Part shown: piece by piece, positions 49,435 to 58,446 of the stretch
Position numbering within the stretch: the first letter of the stretch is position 1
Layout: every line of letters starts with the position of its first letter
Source of the DNA: an uncultured Lachnospiraceae bacterium
GTDB taxonomy: Bacteria; Bacillota; Clostridia; Lachnospirales; Lachnospiraceae
Reading direction: 5' to 3'
DNA length: 64,000 bases
Assembly: GCA_900544685.1 (NCBI GenBank)
Contig: UQWA01000009.1
Span: 31,924 to 95,923 of the forward strand
Made by a program: the position numbers and the translations under genes
The notes under the pieces: model-generated
The model's database searches: none
Seen by the model: only the letters and a program-made list of their open reading frames with translations
What the model was told of the DNA's origin: nothing

Positions 49435-50484
49435 ATGAAAAAGAGATTAGTTGTTTTAACTGCTATGCTCGCTGTAGCTGCTATGGGAACAATGGCAAAT
49501 GCAGAAGGCGAAAAGATCGGTGTTGCAATGCCTACACAGGATCTTCAGAGATGGAATCAGGATGGTTCTAACATGAAAGCAGAACTGGAAGCAAAAGGCT
49601 ACGAAGTAGACCTTCAGTACGCTGGAAATGATTCCGCTACACAGGCTTCTCAGATTGAAAATATGATCGCTAACGGAGACCAGCTCCTTGTAGTTGCTTC
49701 TATCGATGGTGATTCCCTTGGAACAGTACTTGCACAGGCAAAAGAAGCTAACATTCCTGTAATCGCATATGACCGTCTGATCATGAATACAGATGCTATT
49801 TCCTACTATGCAACATTCGATAACTACTTAGTAGGTAAGACACAGGGTGAATACCTGGTAGATGCTCTGGATCTGGAAAACGCTGATGGACCATTCAATC
49901 TGGAAATCATCACTGGTGACCCAGGTGACAACAACGTAAACTTCTTCTATGGCGGTGCTATGGATGTTCTTCAGCCATACATTGATGAGGGTAAACTGGT
50001 AGTTCCTTCCGGACAGATTGCAAAAGAAGAAGTTGCTACAGCAAACTGGGCAACAGATGCTGCACAGTCCAGATTCGAAAATATTCTGTCTTCCAACTAT
50101 GCAGATGGAACAAACCTGGATGCAGTACTTGCTTCTAATGACTCTACAGCACTTGGTGTAGAAAACGCTCTGGCAGCTAACTACACAGGTGAATATCCAA
50201 TCATCACCGGTCAGGACTGCGATATCGCTAACGTTGCTAACATCGTAGCTGGCAAACAGGCTATGTCCGTATTCAAAGATACACGTGCACTTGCTTCTCA
50301 GGTAGTTGAAATGGTAGATGCAATCATCTCCGGCGAAGAAGTTCCTGTAAACGATACAGAAACATACGACAACGGAACAGGTATCATCCCATCTTACCTT
50401 TGCGAGCCAGTTGCTGTAACAATTGATAACTACAAAGAAATGCTGATCGATTCCGGATACTACACAGAGGATCAGATCCAGTAA
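49435..50484 (+). CDS. chvE: ChvE-like multiple-sugar-binding protein
   Basis: 349 residues with signal peptide (MKKRLVVLTAMLAVAAMGTM, cleavage after ANA). The mature sequence follows ChvE closely: IGVAMPTQDLQRW, DLQYAGNDSATQASQIENM, IPVIAYDRLIM, YYATFDNYLVG, ITGDPGDNNVNFFY, and TYDNGTGIIPSYLCEPVAVT at the end. ChvE-type proteins bind xylose, arabinose, glucose and galactose. There is no lipobox Cys, odd for a solute-binding protein in a cell without outer membrane. GGGAGG precedes the start; the ATPase and permease genes follow. Confidence 0.88.
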   Translation: MKKRLVVLTAMLAVAAMGTMANAEGEKIGVAMPTQDLQRWNQDGSNMKAELEAKGYEVDLQYAGNDSATQASQIENMIANGDQLLVVASIDGDSLGTVLAQAKEANIPVIAYDRLIMNTDAISYYATFDNYLVGKTQGEYLVDALDLENADGPFNLEIITGDPGDNNVNFFYGGAMDVLQPYIDEGKLVVPSGQIAKEEVATANWATDAAQSRFENILSSNYADGTNLDAVLASNDSTALGVENALAANYTGEYPIITGQDCDIANVANIVAGKQAMSVFKDTRALASQVVEMVDAIISGEEVPVNDTETYDNGTGIIPSYLCEPVAVTIDNYKEMLIDSGYYTEDQIQ

Positions 50485-50516
50485 GAAGTGTCAGTAAATG
50501 ACGGAATGATTTTCAT

Positions 50517-50545
50517 ACAGGCGGGTAAACAGCCCGCCTGTTTAT
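50517..50545 (+). terminator. Attenuating hairpin between chvE and gguA
   Basis: ACAGGCGGG (50517-50525) pairs perfectly with CCCGCCTGT (50533-50541), followed by TTATT. Partial termination here would give more binding protein than transporter, as is common in such operons. Confidence 0.75.
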
Positions 50546-50604
50546 TCTGAAAGAGGAGCTTCTGGTTTTACAGACAGAATTATATTTTTAGGAGGGAACA
50601 AATT

Positions 50605-52143
50605 TTGGCTAAGATACTGTTGGAAATGAAAAATATCACCAAAACTTTCCCCGGTGTAAAGGCCCTCGATAACGTAAATCTTCAGGTAGAAGAGGGGGAA
50701 ATCCATGCTCTGGTTGGTGAAAATGGAGCTGGTAAATCTACATTGATGAATGTACTCTCCGGTGTGTATCCATATGGATCCTACGAGGGAGATATTATCT
50801 ATAACGGGGAAGTATGTAAATTCCATGATATTAAACAGAGTGAAGAAAAGGGAATTGTAATTATTCATCAGGAACTGGCACTTGTGCCATATATGTCCAT
50901 TGGTGAAAACATGTTCCTCGGAAATGAACGTGGAAAGAAAGCTGCCATTGACTGGGATGAGACATATGGTCAGGCAGAAAAATATATGAAGGAAGTCGGA
51001 TTATCCGAATCTTCCAGAACATTAATTAAAGATATCGGTACCGGTAAACAGCAGCTGGTTGAGATCGCAAAAGCATTGGCTAAAAATGCAAAACTGCTGA
51101 TTCTGGATGAGCCGACATCTTCATTGAACGAATCAGATTCCAAGGCACTTCTGGATCTGCTTCTGAAATTTAAAAAAGACGGAATGACCTGTATTATTAT
51201 CTCACATAAGCTGAATGAAGTATCTTATGTGGCAGACAAGATTACAGTTATTCGAGATGGTTCTACTATTGAGACGATGACAAAAGGCGTGGATGATTTT
51301 TCAGAAGACCGTATTATTAAAGGTATGGTTGGTCGTGAAATCGCAGATCGTTTCCCGAAGCGTCACGGAGTGCAGATCAGTGATGTCAGTATGGAAGTTA
51401 AAAACTGGACCGTATACCATCCGATCTATACAGAACGAAAAGTAGTAGATAACGTATCCATTAAGGTACATAAAGGCGAAGTAGTTGGTATCTCCGGACT
51501 GATGGGTGCCGGACGTACTGAGCTGGCCAAGAGTGTATTCGGACGCAGCTACGGAAGCAATATCAGCGGAACACTTCTCCTGAACGGAAAAGAAGTACAT
51601 CTGAAGTCTTCCAGAGATGCGATTGCACATAAACTGGCATACGTTACCGAGGACCGTAAGGGCGATGGCCTGATCCTCAGCAATCCGATCAAAACCAATA
51701 CCACACTTGCCAATATGGCAGGCGTAAGCAATGGTATTGTCATTGATAAAGACAAAGAATATGCAGTTGCAGTAGAGTACAAAGAAAAGCTGAAAACAAA
51801 ATGTCCTACCGTAGAGCAGAATGTTGGTAACTTAAGTGGTGGTAATCAGCAGAAGGTGCTTCTGGCAAAATGGATGTTTGCAGATCCGGATGTACTGATT
51901 CTGGATGAACCTACCCGTGGTATTGACGTAGGTGCAAAATATGAAATTTACTGCATCATCAACGATCTGGTTGCGGCAGGAAAATCTGTTATCATGATTT
52001 CCTCAGAACTTCCGGAAGTCCTTGGTATGTCAGACAGAATTTATGTCATGAATGAAGGACGAATCGTTGGGGAGCTGTCACAGGAAGAAGCTTCTCAGGA
52101 GAAGATCATGTCCTGTATACTGAGTTCTAGTAAAGGAGAGTAA
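50605..52143 (+). CDS. gguA: Sugar ABC transporter ATPase with two nucleotide-binding domains (GguA/XylG type)
   Basis: 512 residues, two fused ABC domains as in the CUT2 group. Domain 1: Walker A GENGAGKST, signature GTGKQQLVEIAKAL, Walker B LLILDEPTSSLNESD. Domain 2: MGAGRTELAKS in place of a normal Walker A (usual for CUT2), signature LSGGNQQKVLLAKWM, Walker B VLILDEPTRGIDVG. The start codon is TTG at 50605 with AGGAGGG eight bases upstream. It drives uptake with the permease that begins three bases after its stop. Confidence 0.92.
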   Translation: MAKILLEMKNITKTFPGVKALDNVNLQVEEGEIHALVGENGAGKSTLMNVLSGVYPYGSYEGDIIYNGEVCKFHDIKQSEEKGIVIIHQELALVPYMSIGENMFLGNERGKKAAIDWDETYGQAEKYMKEVGLSESSRTLIKDIGTGKQQLVEIAKALAKNAKLLILDEPTSSLNESDSKALLDLLLKFKKDGMTCIIISHKLNEVSYVADKITVIRDGSTIETMTKGVDDFSEDRIIKGMVGREIADRFPKRHGVQISDVSMEVKNWTVYHPIYTERKVVDNVSIKVHKGEVVGISGLMGAGRTELAKSVFGRSYGSNISGTLLLNGKEVHLKSSRDAIAHKLAYVTEDRKGDGLILSNPIKTNTTLANMAGVSNGIVIDKDKEYAVAVEYKEKLKTKCPTVEQNVGNLSGGNQQKVLLAKWMFADPDVLILDEPTRGIDVGAKYEIYCIINDLVAAGKSVIMISSELPEVLGMSDRIYVMNEGRIVGELSQEEASQEKIMSCILSSSKGE

Positions 52144-52146
52144 ACG

Positions 52147-53322
52147 ATGGATAAGGCAAAGTTAAGAGAAGGAATACAAAAATATTCAATGATCATCGTG
52201 TTAGTTTTGGTAACACTGTTTTTTACCTGGGGTACACAGGGTAAGATCCTGTTTCCTCAGAACATCACAAACCTGATTTCACAGAACGCATATGTATACG
52301 TACTGGCAACTGGTATGCTGCTCTGTATCTTAACAGGAGGTAACATCGATCTTTCTGTTGGATCCGTTGTATGTTTTGTAGGTGCTGTAGGCGGCGTCTT
52401 CATGGAAAAAATGGGTATGCCAATGCCGATCGCAGTGATTCTGATGTTATTACTTGGTGCAGTCATCGGTGCATGGCAGGCTGTATGGATCGCATACGTA
52501 CATGTACCTCCATTCATTACCACACTGTCCGGTATGTTTGTATTCCGTGGTTTATCAAACGTAGTTCTTGGCGGTCAGACACTTCCAATTAAGAATCAGG
52601 CATTCGTTGTTCTGTTCGGTGGTGGCGCAAACTGTTACGTGCCGGATATTCTGGGCGGAGGAGAAGGAATGAACCGTCTTGCTCTGGTAGTTGGTGTCGT
52701 TGCATGTGTAATCTTCGTAGTGGTAACAATGAAAGGTTACCTGAACCGTAAGAAAAAAGGCTATGAAACAGGCAATGTTGCTGCAATGTATATGAAAATG
52801 ATCCTGATATGTGCAGTCATCCTGTTTATTACTTATAAGCTGGCAAAATACAAAGGTATCCCGACTTCATTGGTATGGGTACTTATCGTAGTATTAATCT
52901 ACGGCTACATTACAAGCAAAACAACCATTGGACGTTACTTCTACGCAGTAGGTGGTAACGAAAAAGCAACCAAACTTTCCGGTATCAATACCGAAAGAGT
53001 TTACTTCCTGGCTTACACCAACATGGGTCTTCTGTCTGCTCTGGCAGGTATGCTGACCATCGCACGTCTGACCAGTGCACAGCCTACATACGGTCAGAAC
53101 TACGAAATGGATGCCATCGGATCCTGTTTCATCGGTGGTGCATCTGCTTACGGTGGAACTGGTACAGTACCTGGAGTTATCATCGGTGCAACACTGATGG
53201 GTATCATCAACCAGGGTATGTCTATCATGGGAACTGACCAGAATATGCAGAAAGTAGTAAAAGGTCTGGTACTTCTGGCAGCCGTTATCTTCGACGTAGT
53301 ATCTAAGAAGAGAAGTGAATAA
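52147..53322 (+). CDS. gguB: Sugar ABC transporter permease (GguB/XylH type)
   Basis: 391 residues with about ten membrane segments. The CUT2 permease signature is visible: GGNIDLSVGSVVCFVGAVGG, FITTLSGMFVFRGL, and AIGSCFIGGASAYGGTGTVPGVIIGA (cited as the GGxSxxGGxGxVxG motif, about residues 325-345). It ends the transporter operon; a terminator follows at 53353-53388. It forms the membrane channel for sugars delivered by the ChvE-like protein. Confidence 0.92.
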   Translation: MDKAKLREGIQKYSMIIVLVLVTLFFTWGTQGKILFPQNITNLISQNAYVYVLATGMLLCILTGGNIDLSVGSVVCFVGAVGGVFMEKMGMPMPIAVILMLLLGAVIGAWQAVWIAYVHVPPFITTLSGMFVFRGLSNVVLGGQTLPIKNQAFVVLFGGGANCYVPDILGGGEGMNRLALVVGVVACVIFVVVTMKGYLNRKKKGYETGNVAAMYMKMILICAVILFITYKLAKYKGIPTSLVWVLIVVLIYGYITSKTTIGRYFYAVGGNEKATKLSGINTERVYFLAYTNMGLLSALAGMLTIARLTSAQPTYGQNYEMDAIGSCFIGGASAYGGTGTVPGVIIGATLMGIINQGMSIMGTDQNMQKVVKGLVLLAAVIFDVVSKKRSE

Positions 53323-53352
53323 TAAGTTCTAAATACAAAAATATTCCTGGAA

Positions 53353-53388
53353 AACTGTTCGGTCTTGAAAATGGCCGGGCAGTTTTTT
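53353..53388 (+). terminator. Terminator of the sugar transporter operon
   Basis: AACTGTTCGGTC (53353-53364) pairs with GGCCGGGCAGTT (53373-53384) including three G-U pairs, followed by TTTTTT. Confidence 0.75.
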
Positions 53389-53495
53389 GTCGAAATAATT
53401 CCCGGGAATGATTCTTGTTTACGAAACAGTTTTGTAGTATGATAAACACATGAAACGGTCTGACCAGTCAGGTCGATTTGCGGAGAGTGTATAAA

Positions 53496-55118
53496 ATGAA
53501 AAACTGGAATGGTATTGGAGTGTCAGATGGACTGATCGTCGGGCGAGCAGTCCGGATGCAGAAAGTTCAGACTAAGAGACTGACATCGTTGGAGCAGGTG
53601 AAGGAGTCCTGTATCAAAAGAACTGCGGAACTATACGAAAGTACAAAAGAAAAAATGGGAGAGGCTCAGGCAGAGGTGTTTACGGCATATCAGATGCTAC
53701 TGCTGGATCCCAAGCTGTATAAAGGCGTAAATCAGCGTCTGGAACAGGGCAGGGAGCTGGAACAGGCCATTGAGGAAGGATTTGAAGATCTGGCACAGGT
53801 ATTTGACGGAATGACGAATGAATATATGCGTCAGAGAGCAGAAGATATCCGGGGACTAAAGAAGATGCATCTGGATATGTTGAATGGTAAAAAAACGACT
53901 TTTCAGGATGTAGGAGAACGGAATTATATTCTGGTGGCAGAGGAAGTGACGGCCATTGATTTTGCCATGATTGATGTAGAGCATCTGGGCGGTCTGGTAG
54001 TCAGGCAGGGAGGTCGTTTTTCCCATGCTATGATTATGGCAAGATCCTTGAATATTCCGGCCGTGACAGGATTAAAAGAGATCGAAGAGATTCATGACGG
54101 GGATGAACTGTTTGTGGATGGAAATACAGGAGAAATAGCGATGATCGAACTGCGGGAGCGGGGACGTATTGCACCGAAGGATCAGCATATCCTGGCTATA
54201 TGGAAAAAGAAATTCCGGAAGAAAGTGGAACGGGAAGAGGTACTGAAAAATCTGCCGACCGGTAAAAATGTAACGGCAGACGGTACGGAGATTCAACTGA
54301 GAGTGAACATCAGCGGTCCGTCAGATTTGAAGAATCTGGATCTTTCTGCTTTGCAGGGGGTGGGACTGTACCGCACGGAATACCTGTTTCTTGAACGCAA
54401 AGAAATGCCGGATATTCGGGAACAACAGGAAGAATATGAGAAAGTATTTGATCTTCTGGATGGGAAAACGCTGATCGTACGTACCCTGGATGTGGGAGGC
54501 GACAAACGTGTACCTTATCTGGCTGCGAATAAAGAGGAAAATCCATTTCTTGGGGTACGTGGTATCAGACTTACTCTGAAGAAGCCAGAGGTGCTGGAGA
54601 CTCAGATGGAAGCACTTCTGAGGTCGGCCAAGGGGCGGGCATTTTCCATGATGTTTCCTATGGTGGATACAGTGGAAGAGGTACAGCAGGCCAGAGAAAT
54701 CTGGAAGCGAGTATGTAGCCGTGTGAAAGCGGATGATTGTGAAGTGCATCCGGATATCCGGCTTGGAATCACAATCGAGACACCGGCAGCAGCTATTTGT
54801 GTAGACCAGTTTGTAAAAGAAATAGATTTTGTCAGTATCGGTTCCAATGATCTGGCACAGTATCTGATGGCGGCAGACCGGGAAAATGTGGAACTGGATT
54901 ATCTGCTCAGCCCGTGGCAGCCTGCAGTCATGCGTGTAATACAACATGTGATACAGGTTTGTAATGAATATGGAGTAGAGGTCAGTGTCTGTGGAGAAGC
55001 AGGCGGTGAACCGGAATATCTGAAGCATCTGATACGAAATGGACTGCGGATTGTCAGCGTGAGCAGGTCAAGAGTAGATATGACAAGACTGGCGATCTCG
55101 GAGACCGTGATAGGATGA
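53496..55118 (+). CDS. ptsI: Phosphoenolpyruvate-protein phosphotransferase (PTS enzyme I)
   Basis: 540 residues from ATG 53496 (GGAGA upstream; a TTG at 53478 is in frame). Enzyme I features: GIGVSDGLIVGRA at the start, phospho-His177 in GGRFSHAMIMAR, RTEYLFLER, RTLDVGGDKR, GVRGIRL, and VCGEAGGEPEYL with the catalytic Cys. It takes phosphate from PEP and passes it to HPr. No HPr or sugar-specific PTS gene lies in the window. GGRFSH and CGEAGG differ slightly from the usual GGRTSH and CGEMAG, so a specialised paralogue is possible. A very strong terminator follows. Confidence 0.88.
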   Translation: MKNWNGIGVSDGLIVGRAVRMQKVQTKRLTSLEQVKESCIKRTAELYESTKEKMGEAQAEVFTAYQMLLLDPKLYKGVNQRLEQGRELEQAIEEGFEDLAQVFDGMTNEYMRQRAEDIRGLKKMHLDMLNGKKTTFQDVGERNYILVAEEVTAIDFAMIDVEHLGGLVVRQGGRFSHAMIMARSLNIPAVTGLKEIEEIHDGDELFVDGNTGEIAMIELRERGRIAPKDQHILAIWKKKFRKKVEREEVLKNLPTGKNVTADGTEIQLRVNISGPSDLKNLDLSALQGVGLYRTEYLFLERKEMPDIREQQEEYEKVFDLLDGKTLIVRTLDVGGDKRVPYLAANKEENPFLGVRGIRLTLKKPEVLETQMEALLRSAKGRAFSMMFPMVDTVEEVQQAREIWKRVCSRVKADDCEVHPDIRLGITIETPAAAICVDQFVKEIDFVSIGSNDLAQYLMAADRENVELDYLLSPWQPAVMRVIQHVIQVCNEYGVEVSVCGEAGGEPEYLKHLIRNGLRIVSVSRSRVDMTRLAISETVIG

Positions 55119-55127
55119 ACAGAAAAG

Positions 55128-55168
55128 ATAGAGTGAAAGAATAGCATAATTCTTTCACTCTATTTTTT
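55128..55168 (+). terminator. Terminator of the enzyme I gene
   Basis: ATAGAGTGAAAGAAT (55128-55142) pairs perfectly with ATTCTTTCACTCTAT (55149-55163), followed by six T: a 15-bp stem. Confidence 0.93.
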
Positions 55169-55336
55169 AACGCCGCGAATTGGCTAATATGTATATAAAA
55201 TAAAAATAAAAAAGTCAAAATTTATATATTCTGATAATAATGTTAATGAATCTAAAAAATGTACACTACAAAAGTAATACTAAATTGGGGTAAAATTAAA
55301 ATACAAATAACAAAAAGCACAAATGGAGGGAAGAAG

Positions 55337-56671
55337 ATGAAGAAAATATTTGCATTATTAGTTGGTTTGGGAATCATTATGGGAAGCAGTGTAGCATCCG
55401 CATCAGAGCCGGTTACTTTGCGATATTCATTTTGGGGAAGTACAGCAGAAAAAGATGCTATTTCCGCTTCTTGTAAAGCGTTTACAGAGGAAACAGGGAT
55501 TAATGTAGAAATCATTCATATACCAACAGATTATGAAGCAAAATTAAGTGCGATGATTGCAGGTGGCGAGGAACCAGATCTTGCAAATTTAAGAGATTAT
55601 TTTGCGCTTCCGCTTGCAGAGAAAGGAAAATTATATAATATTCTGGAATTAATTGATGAAGATGAAGATATAAACAGAGAAGATTATGTAGATTTAGCTT
55701 ATCGTTACTATTCTCCGGAGGAAGCATACGGATTAAATACAGCGGTTGAATTGTTTGCGATGTTTTATAATCCGGATTTATTTGAAGCAGCAGGCGTAGA
55801 TAATTTACCAGATTCTGTAGATGAAGCACTTACTATGGATGAATTCATTGAAACAGCAAAGAAATTAACACTAGATGAAAATGGCAAAAATGCAGCGGAC
55901 CCGGAGTTTGATCCTGATAATATAGTTCAATATGGTGTAATGTTTGATTTCGGTGTTCAGCAATATATGGGAGCGGTTTATTCTAATAATGGAACATATA
56001 TAAATGAAGATGGAACAGAATGGACATTGAATTCACCTGAAGCAGTAGAAGCATTGCAGACAATATCTGATCTCGTAAATGTATATCATGTAGCACCAAA
56101 TCCATCAGAATTAAAAGCATTGCCATCACTTGCAGTAGCATTACAGACAAATAAAGCAGCAATGGTATGGGCAGGTTCATGGATTGCGCTTGATCTTGGA
56201 AATGGTGGTACAAACTTTGATGTAGGAGTTTTACCGGTATTTCAAAAAGGTGTATATGCAACGTGTCCGGCACAGGGAACAGCAGGTATTTTTAAATCTA
56301 CAGAGCATCCAAAAGAAACATTTGAGTTATGGAAATGGTTAATGAATCCTAAAAACAGTATCGACTTATACTCATCTGGATTATGGATGCCACTTATGAA
56401 ATCATATTATACAGATGAGGAATTATTAGATACATGGGCAAAAGTGGAACCGGCGCATCCATCAGGATATATTGGAAGTCATGTAGATGTTGTAAATAAT
56501 GGTTATGTTGCAGAAAATCCATCAGCATATGTAAAAAATTACACAGAAATGAATGCATTAATTACACCGGCATTGGAGAGTGCTTTTTTAGGAAATAAGA
56601 CAGTACAGGAAGCACTGGATGAAATAGAAGGTGATGTGGATAAACTGTTAGATGGAAGATATGATAAATAG
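55337..56671 (+). CDS. CUT1 extracellular sugar-binding protein (family 1)
   Basis: 444 residues from ATG 55337, with GGAGGG upstream; the longer frame from 55259 has no ribosome site. Signal peptide: MKKIFALLVGLGIIMGSSVA, cleavage near ASA-SE. The mature protein is a family 1 solute-binding protein: VTLRYSFWGSTAEKDA, AMIAGGEEPDLANL, TAVELFAMFYNPDLFEAAGV and KAAMVWAGSWIA. No lipobox Cys is present. It heads an AT-rich operon with two permeases and a GH127 enzyme, so arabinose-containing oligosaccharides are its likely ligands. Confidence 0.88.
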   Translation: MKKIFALLVGLGIIMGSSVASASEPVTLRYSFWGSTAEKDAISASCKAFTEETGINVEIIHIPTDYEAKLSAMIAGGEEPDLANLRDYFALPLAEKGKLYNILELIDEDEDINREDYVDLAYRYYSPEEAYGLNTAVELFAMFYNPDLFEAAGVDNLPDSVDEALTMDEFIETAKKLTLDENGKNAADPEFDPDNIVQYGVMFDFGVQQYMGAVYSNNGTYINEDGTEWTLNSPEAVEALQTISDLVNVYHVAPNPSELKALPSLAVALQTNKAAMVWAGSWIALDLGNGGTNFDVGVLPVFQKGVYATCPAQGTAGIFKSTEHPKETFELWKWLMNPKNSIDLYSSGLWMPLMKSYYTDEELLDTWAKVEPAHPSGYIGSHVDVVNNGYVAENPSAYVKNYTEMNALITPALESAFLGNKTVQEALDEIEGDVDKLLDGRYDK

Positions 56672-56690
56672 TCTTGAAGGAGGGAGAGAA

Positions 56691-57578
56691 GTGAAAAAGA
56701 GAAAAGACACAATCACAGGGATATTGTTTTCACTTCCGGCTATTTTAGGATTTTTATGTTTTGCCCTTGGACCGATGGTAGTAAGTTTTATTTTGGGATT
56801 CACAGACTATTCTATTTCCGGATCCGCTACATTTTGTGGATTAGACAATTACAAAAAAATGTTTACAGGTGGAGATGTGTTTTTCTTTAAGGCTTTATCA
56901 GTAACGATCTTTTTTGCATTTTTAAATGTTGCAGTATGTATGATAACAGGATTTTTAATTGCATTGTTATTGAATAGTAAAATGATTAAACGAAAAGCAG
57001 CACTCAGAGCTATTTTTTACATACCAACTATTATTCCTTATGTGGCAACCGCAATGATTTTTATGTGGATGATGAGTCCTGACTTCGGCTTATTTAATAT
57101 TCTTCTGAAACAAATTGGATTGGAAGGAAGTAAATGGATATATGATGAAAAAACAGTGCTTCCATCGTTACTTTTTATTACGGCATGGACAGCTGGGAAT
57201 GTAATGGTCGTATTTTTGGCCGGATTACAGGGAGTACCGGGAAACTTGTATGAAGCAGTAGAAATAGATGGCGGAGGATTTATCAGAAAATTTCAGTATG
57301 TGACATTGCCGATGATGACGCCAATCATTTTCTTTAATGGACTTATGTTTTTGATTGCAAGTATGCAAGGTTTCATGCCGGCCGCCGTAATTACCCAGGG
57401 GGGACCCAATAATGCAACGTTGTTTTATACGTACTATATGTATAAACAGGCGTTTGAATTTTCAAATTTAGGATATGCATCAGCACTTGGATGGGTACTA
57501 TTTCTTGTGATTGCCATACTTGCCGCCATAATTTTTAAAACATCGAAATATTGGGTATTTTATTCAGATGAGGGGTGA
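56691..57578 (+). CDS. CUT1 sugar ABC permease, MalF type
   Basis: 295 residues from GTG 56691, chosen because AAGGAGGG lies six bases before it; the ATG at 56652 would overlap the upstream gene without one. Six membrane segments are predicted. The inner-membrane coupling loop has YEAVEIDGGGFIRKFQYVTLP (cited as the EAxxxDG motif, about residues 185-200), which contacts the ATPase. It begins LFSLPAILGFLCFALGP, typical of MalF/UgpA. The ATPase it needs is not encoded nearby. Confidence 0.9.
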   Translation: MKKRKDTITGILFSLPAILGFLCFALGPMVVSFILGFTDYSISGSATFCGLDNYKKMFTGGDVFFFKALSVTIFFAFLNVAVCMITGFLIALLLNSKMIKRKAALRAIFYIPTIIPYVATAMIFMWMMSPDFGLFNILLKQIGLEGSKWIYDEKTVLPSLLFITAWTAGNVMVVFLAGLQGVPGNLYEAVEIDGGGFIRKFQYVTLPMMTPIIFFNGLMFLIASMQGFMPAAVITQGGPNNATLFYTYYMYKQAFEFSNLGYASALGWVLFLVIAILAAIIFKTSKYWVFYSDEG

Positions 57579-57582
57579 TAGC

Positions 57583-58440
57583 ATGAGAAAAGGGAAAAAT
57601 CTGTCAAATATCATAATTCATATTGTTGTGATTATTGCGACAGTGGTATGGCTTCTTCCGGTATTCTGGCTGGTTCGCAGTTCTTTTATGGATATGGGTT
57701 CTATGTTTCAAAATCCACCAATTTGGATACCGGAAAAATGGCATTTTGAAAATTATAAAAATGCTCTTACCGCTTTACCATTTGTAAAATATTTTTTTAA
57801 TACAATGAAAATTGTTATATTCAGTGTTTTGGGTATTTTAATTAGCTGTTCTTTGAGTGCATATGGCTTAACAAGAGTGAAATGGAAGTACAGAGATCGT
57901 GTATTTACAATATTAATGTCAACTATGATACTTCCATATTTTACTACTTTAATTCCCAATTTCATTATATGGAAGCATTTGAATTTAATTAATACCTATG
58001 TTCCGATGATTTTACCAAGTTGGTTTTGCATGGGGCTGTCAAGTGTGTATGGTGGTGGAATGTTTAATATTTTTCTCCTTCGGCAGTTTATGCGCACAAT
58101 ACCAAAAGAATTGGACGAAGCAGCGTTTGTAGATGGAGCCAGTCATTTTAATATTTTTTTGAAAATCATTCTGCCACTGTGTAAGCCATCACTGACCTGT
58201 GTAGGATTATTCACATTTTTGAATTCATGGAATGATCTGATAAATCCTTTAATTTATTTAAATTCAGATCAGAAATATACAATTCAGTTAGGACTTCGCA
58301 CATTTATTGGGTATTTTAATGCAGAATGGCATCTAATGATGGCAGCTGCATGCGCAGCAATTATACCAGTATTACTAGTATTTCTGTTTGGCCAAAAATA
58401 TTTTGTAGAAGGAATAGCAACAACAGGTCTGAAAGGATGA
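57583..58440 (+). CDS. CUT1 sugar ABC permease, MalG type
   Basis: 285 residues from ATG 57583, with GGGGTGAT upstream; an ATG at 57568 inside the previous gene is less likely. Six membrane segments, and the coupling motif KELDEAAFVDGASHFNIFLK (EAA-x3-G) about 90 residues from the end. It pairs with the MalF-type permease. The GH127 gene starts six bases after its stop. Confidence 0.9.
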   Translation: MRKGKNLSNIIIHIVVIIATVVWLLPVFWLVRSSFMDMGSMFQNPPIWIPEKWHFENYKNALTALPFVKYFFNTMKIVIFSVLGILISCSLSAYGLTRVKWKYRDRVFTILMSTMILPYFTTLIPNFIIWKHLNLINTYVPMILPSWFCMGLSSVYGGGMFNIFLLRQFMRTIPKELDEAAFVDGASHFNIFLKIILPLCKPSLTCVGLFTFLNSWNDLINPLIYLNSDQKYTIQLGLRTFIGYFNAEWHLMMAAACAAIIPVLLVFLFGQKYFVEGIATTGLKG

Positions 58441-58446
58441 CACAAT

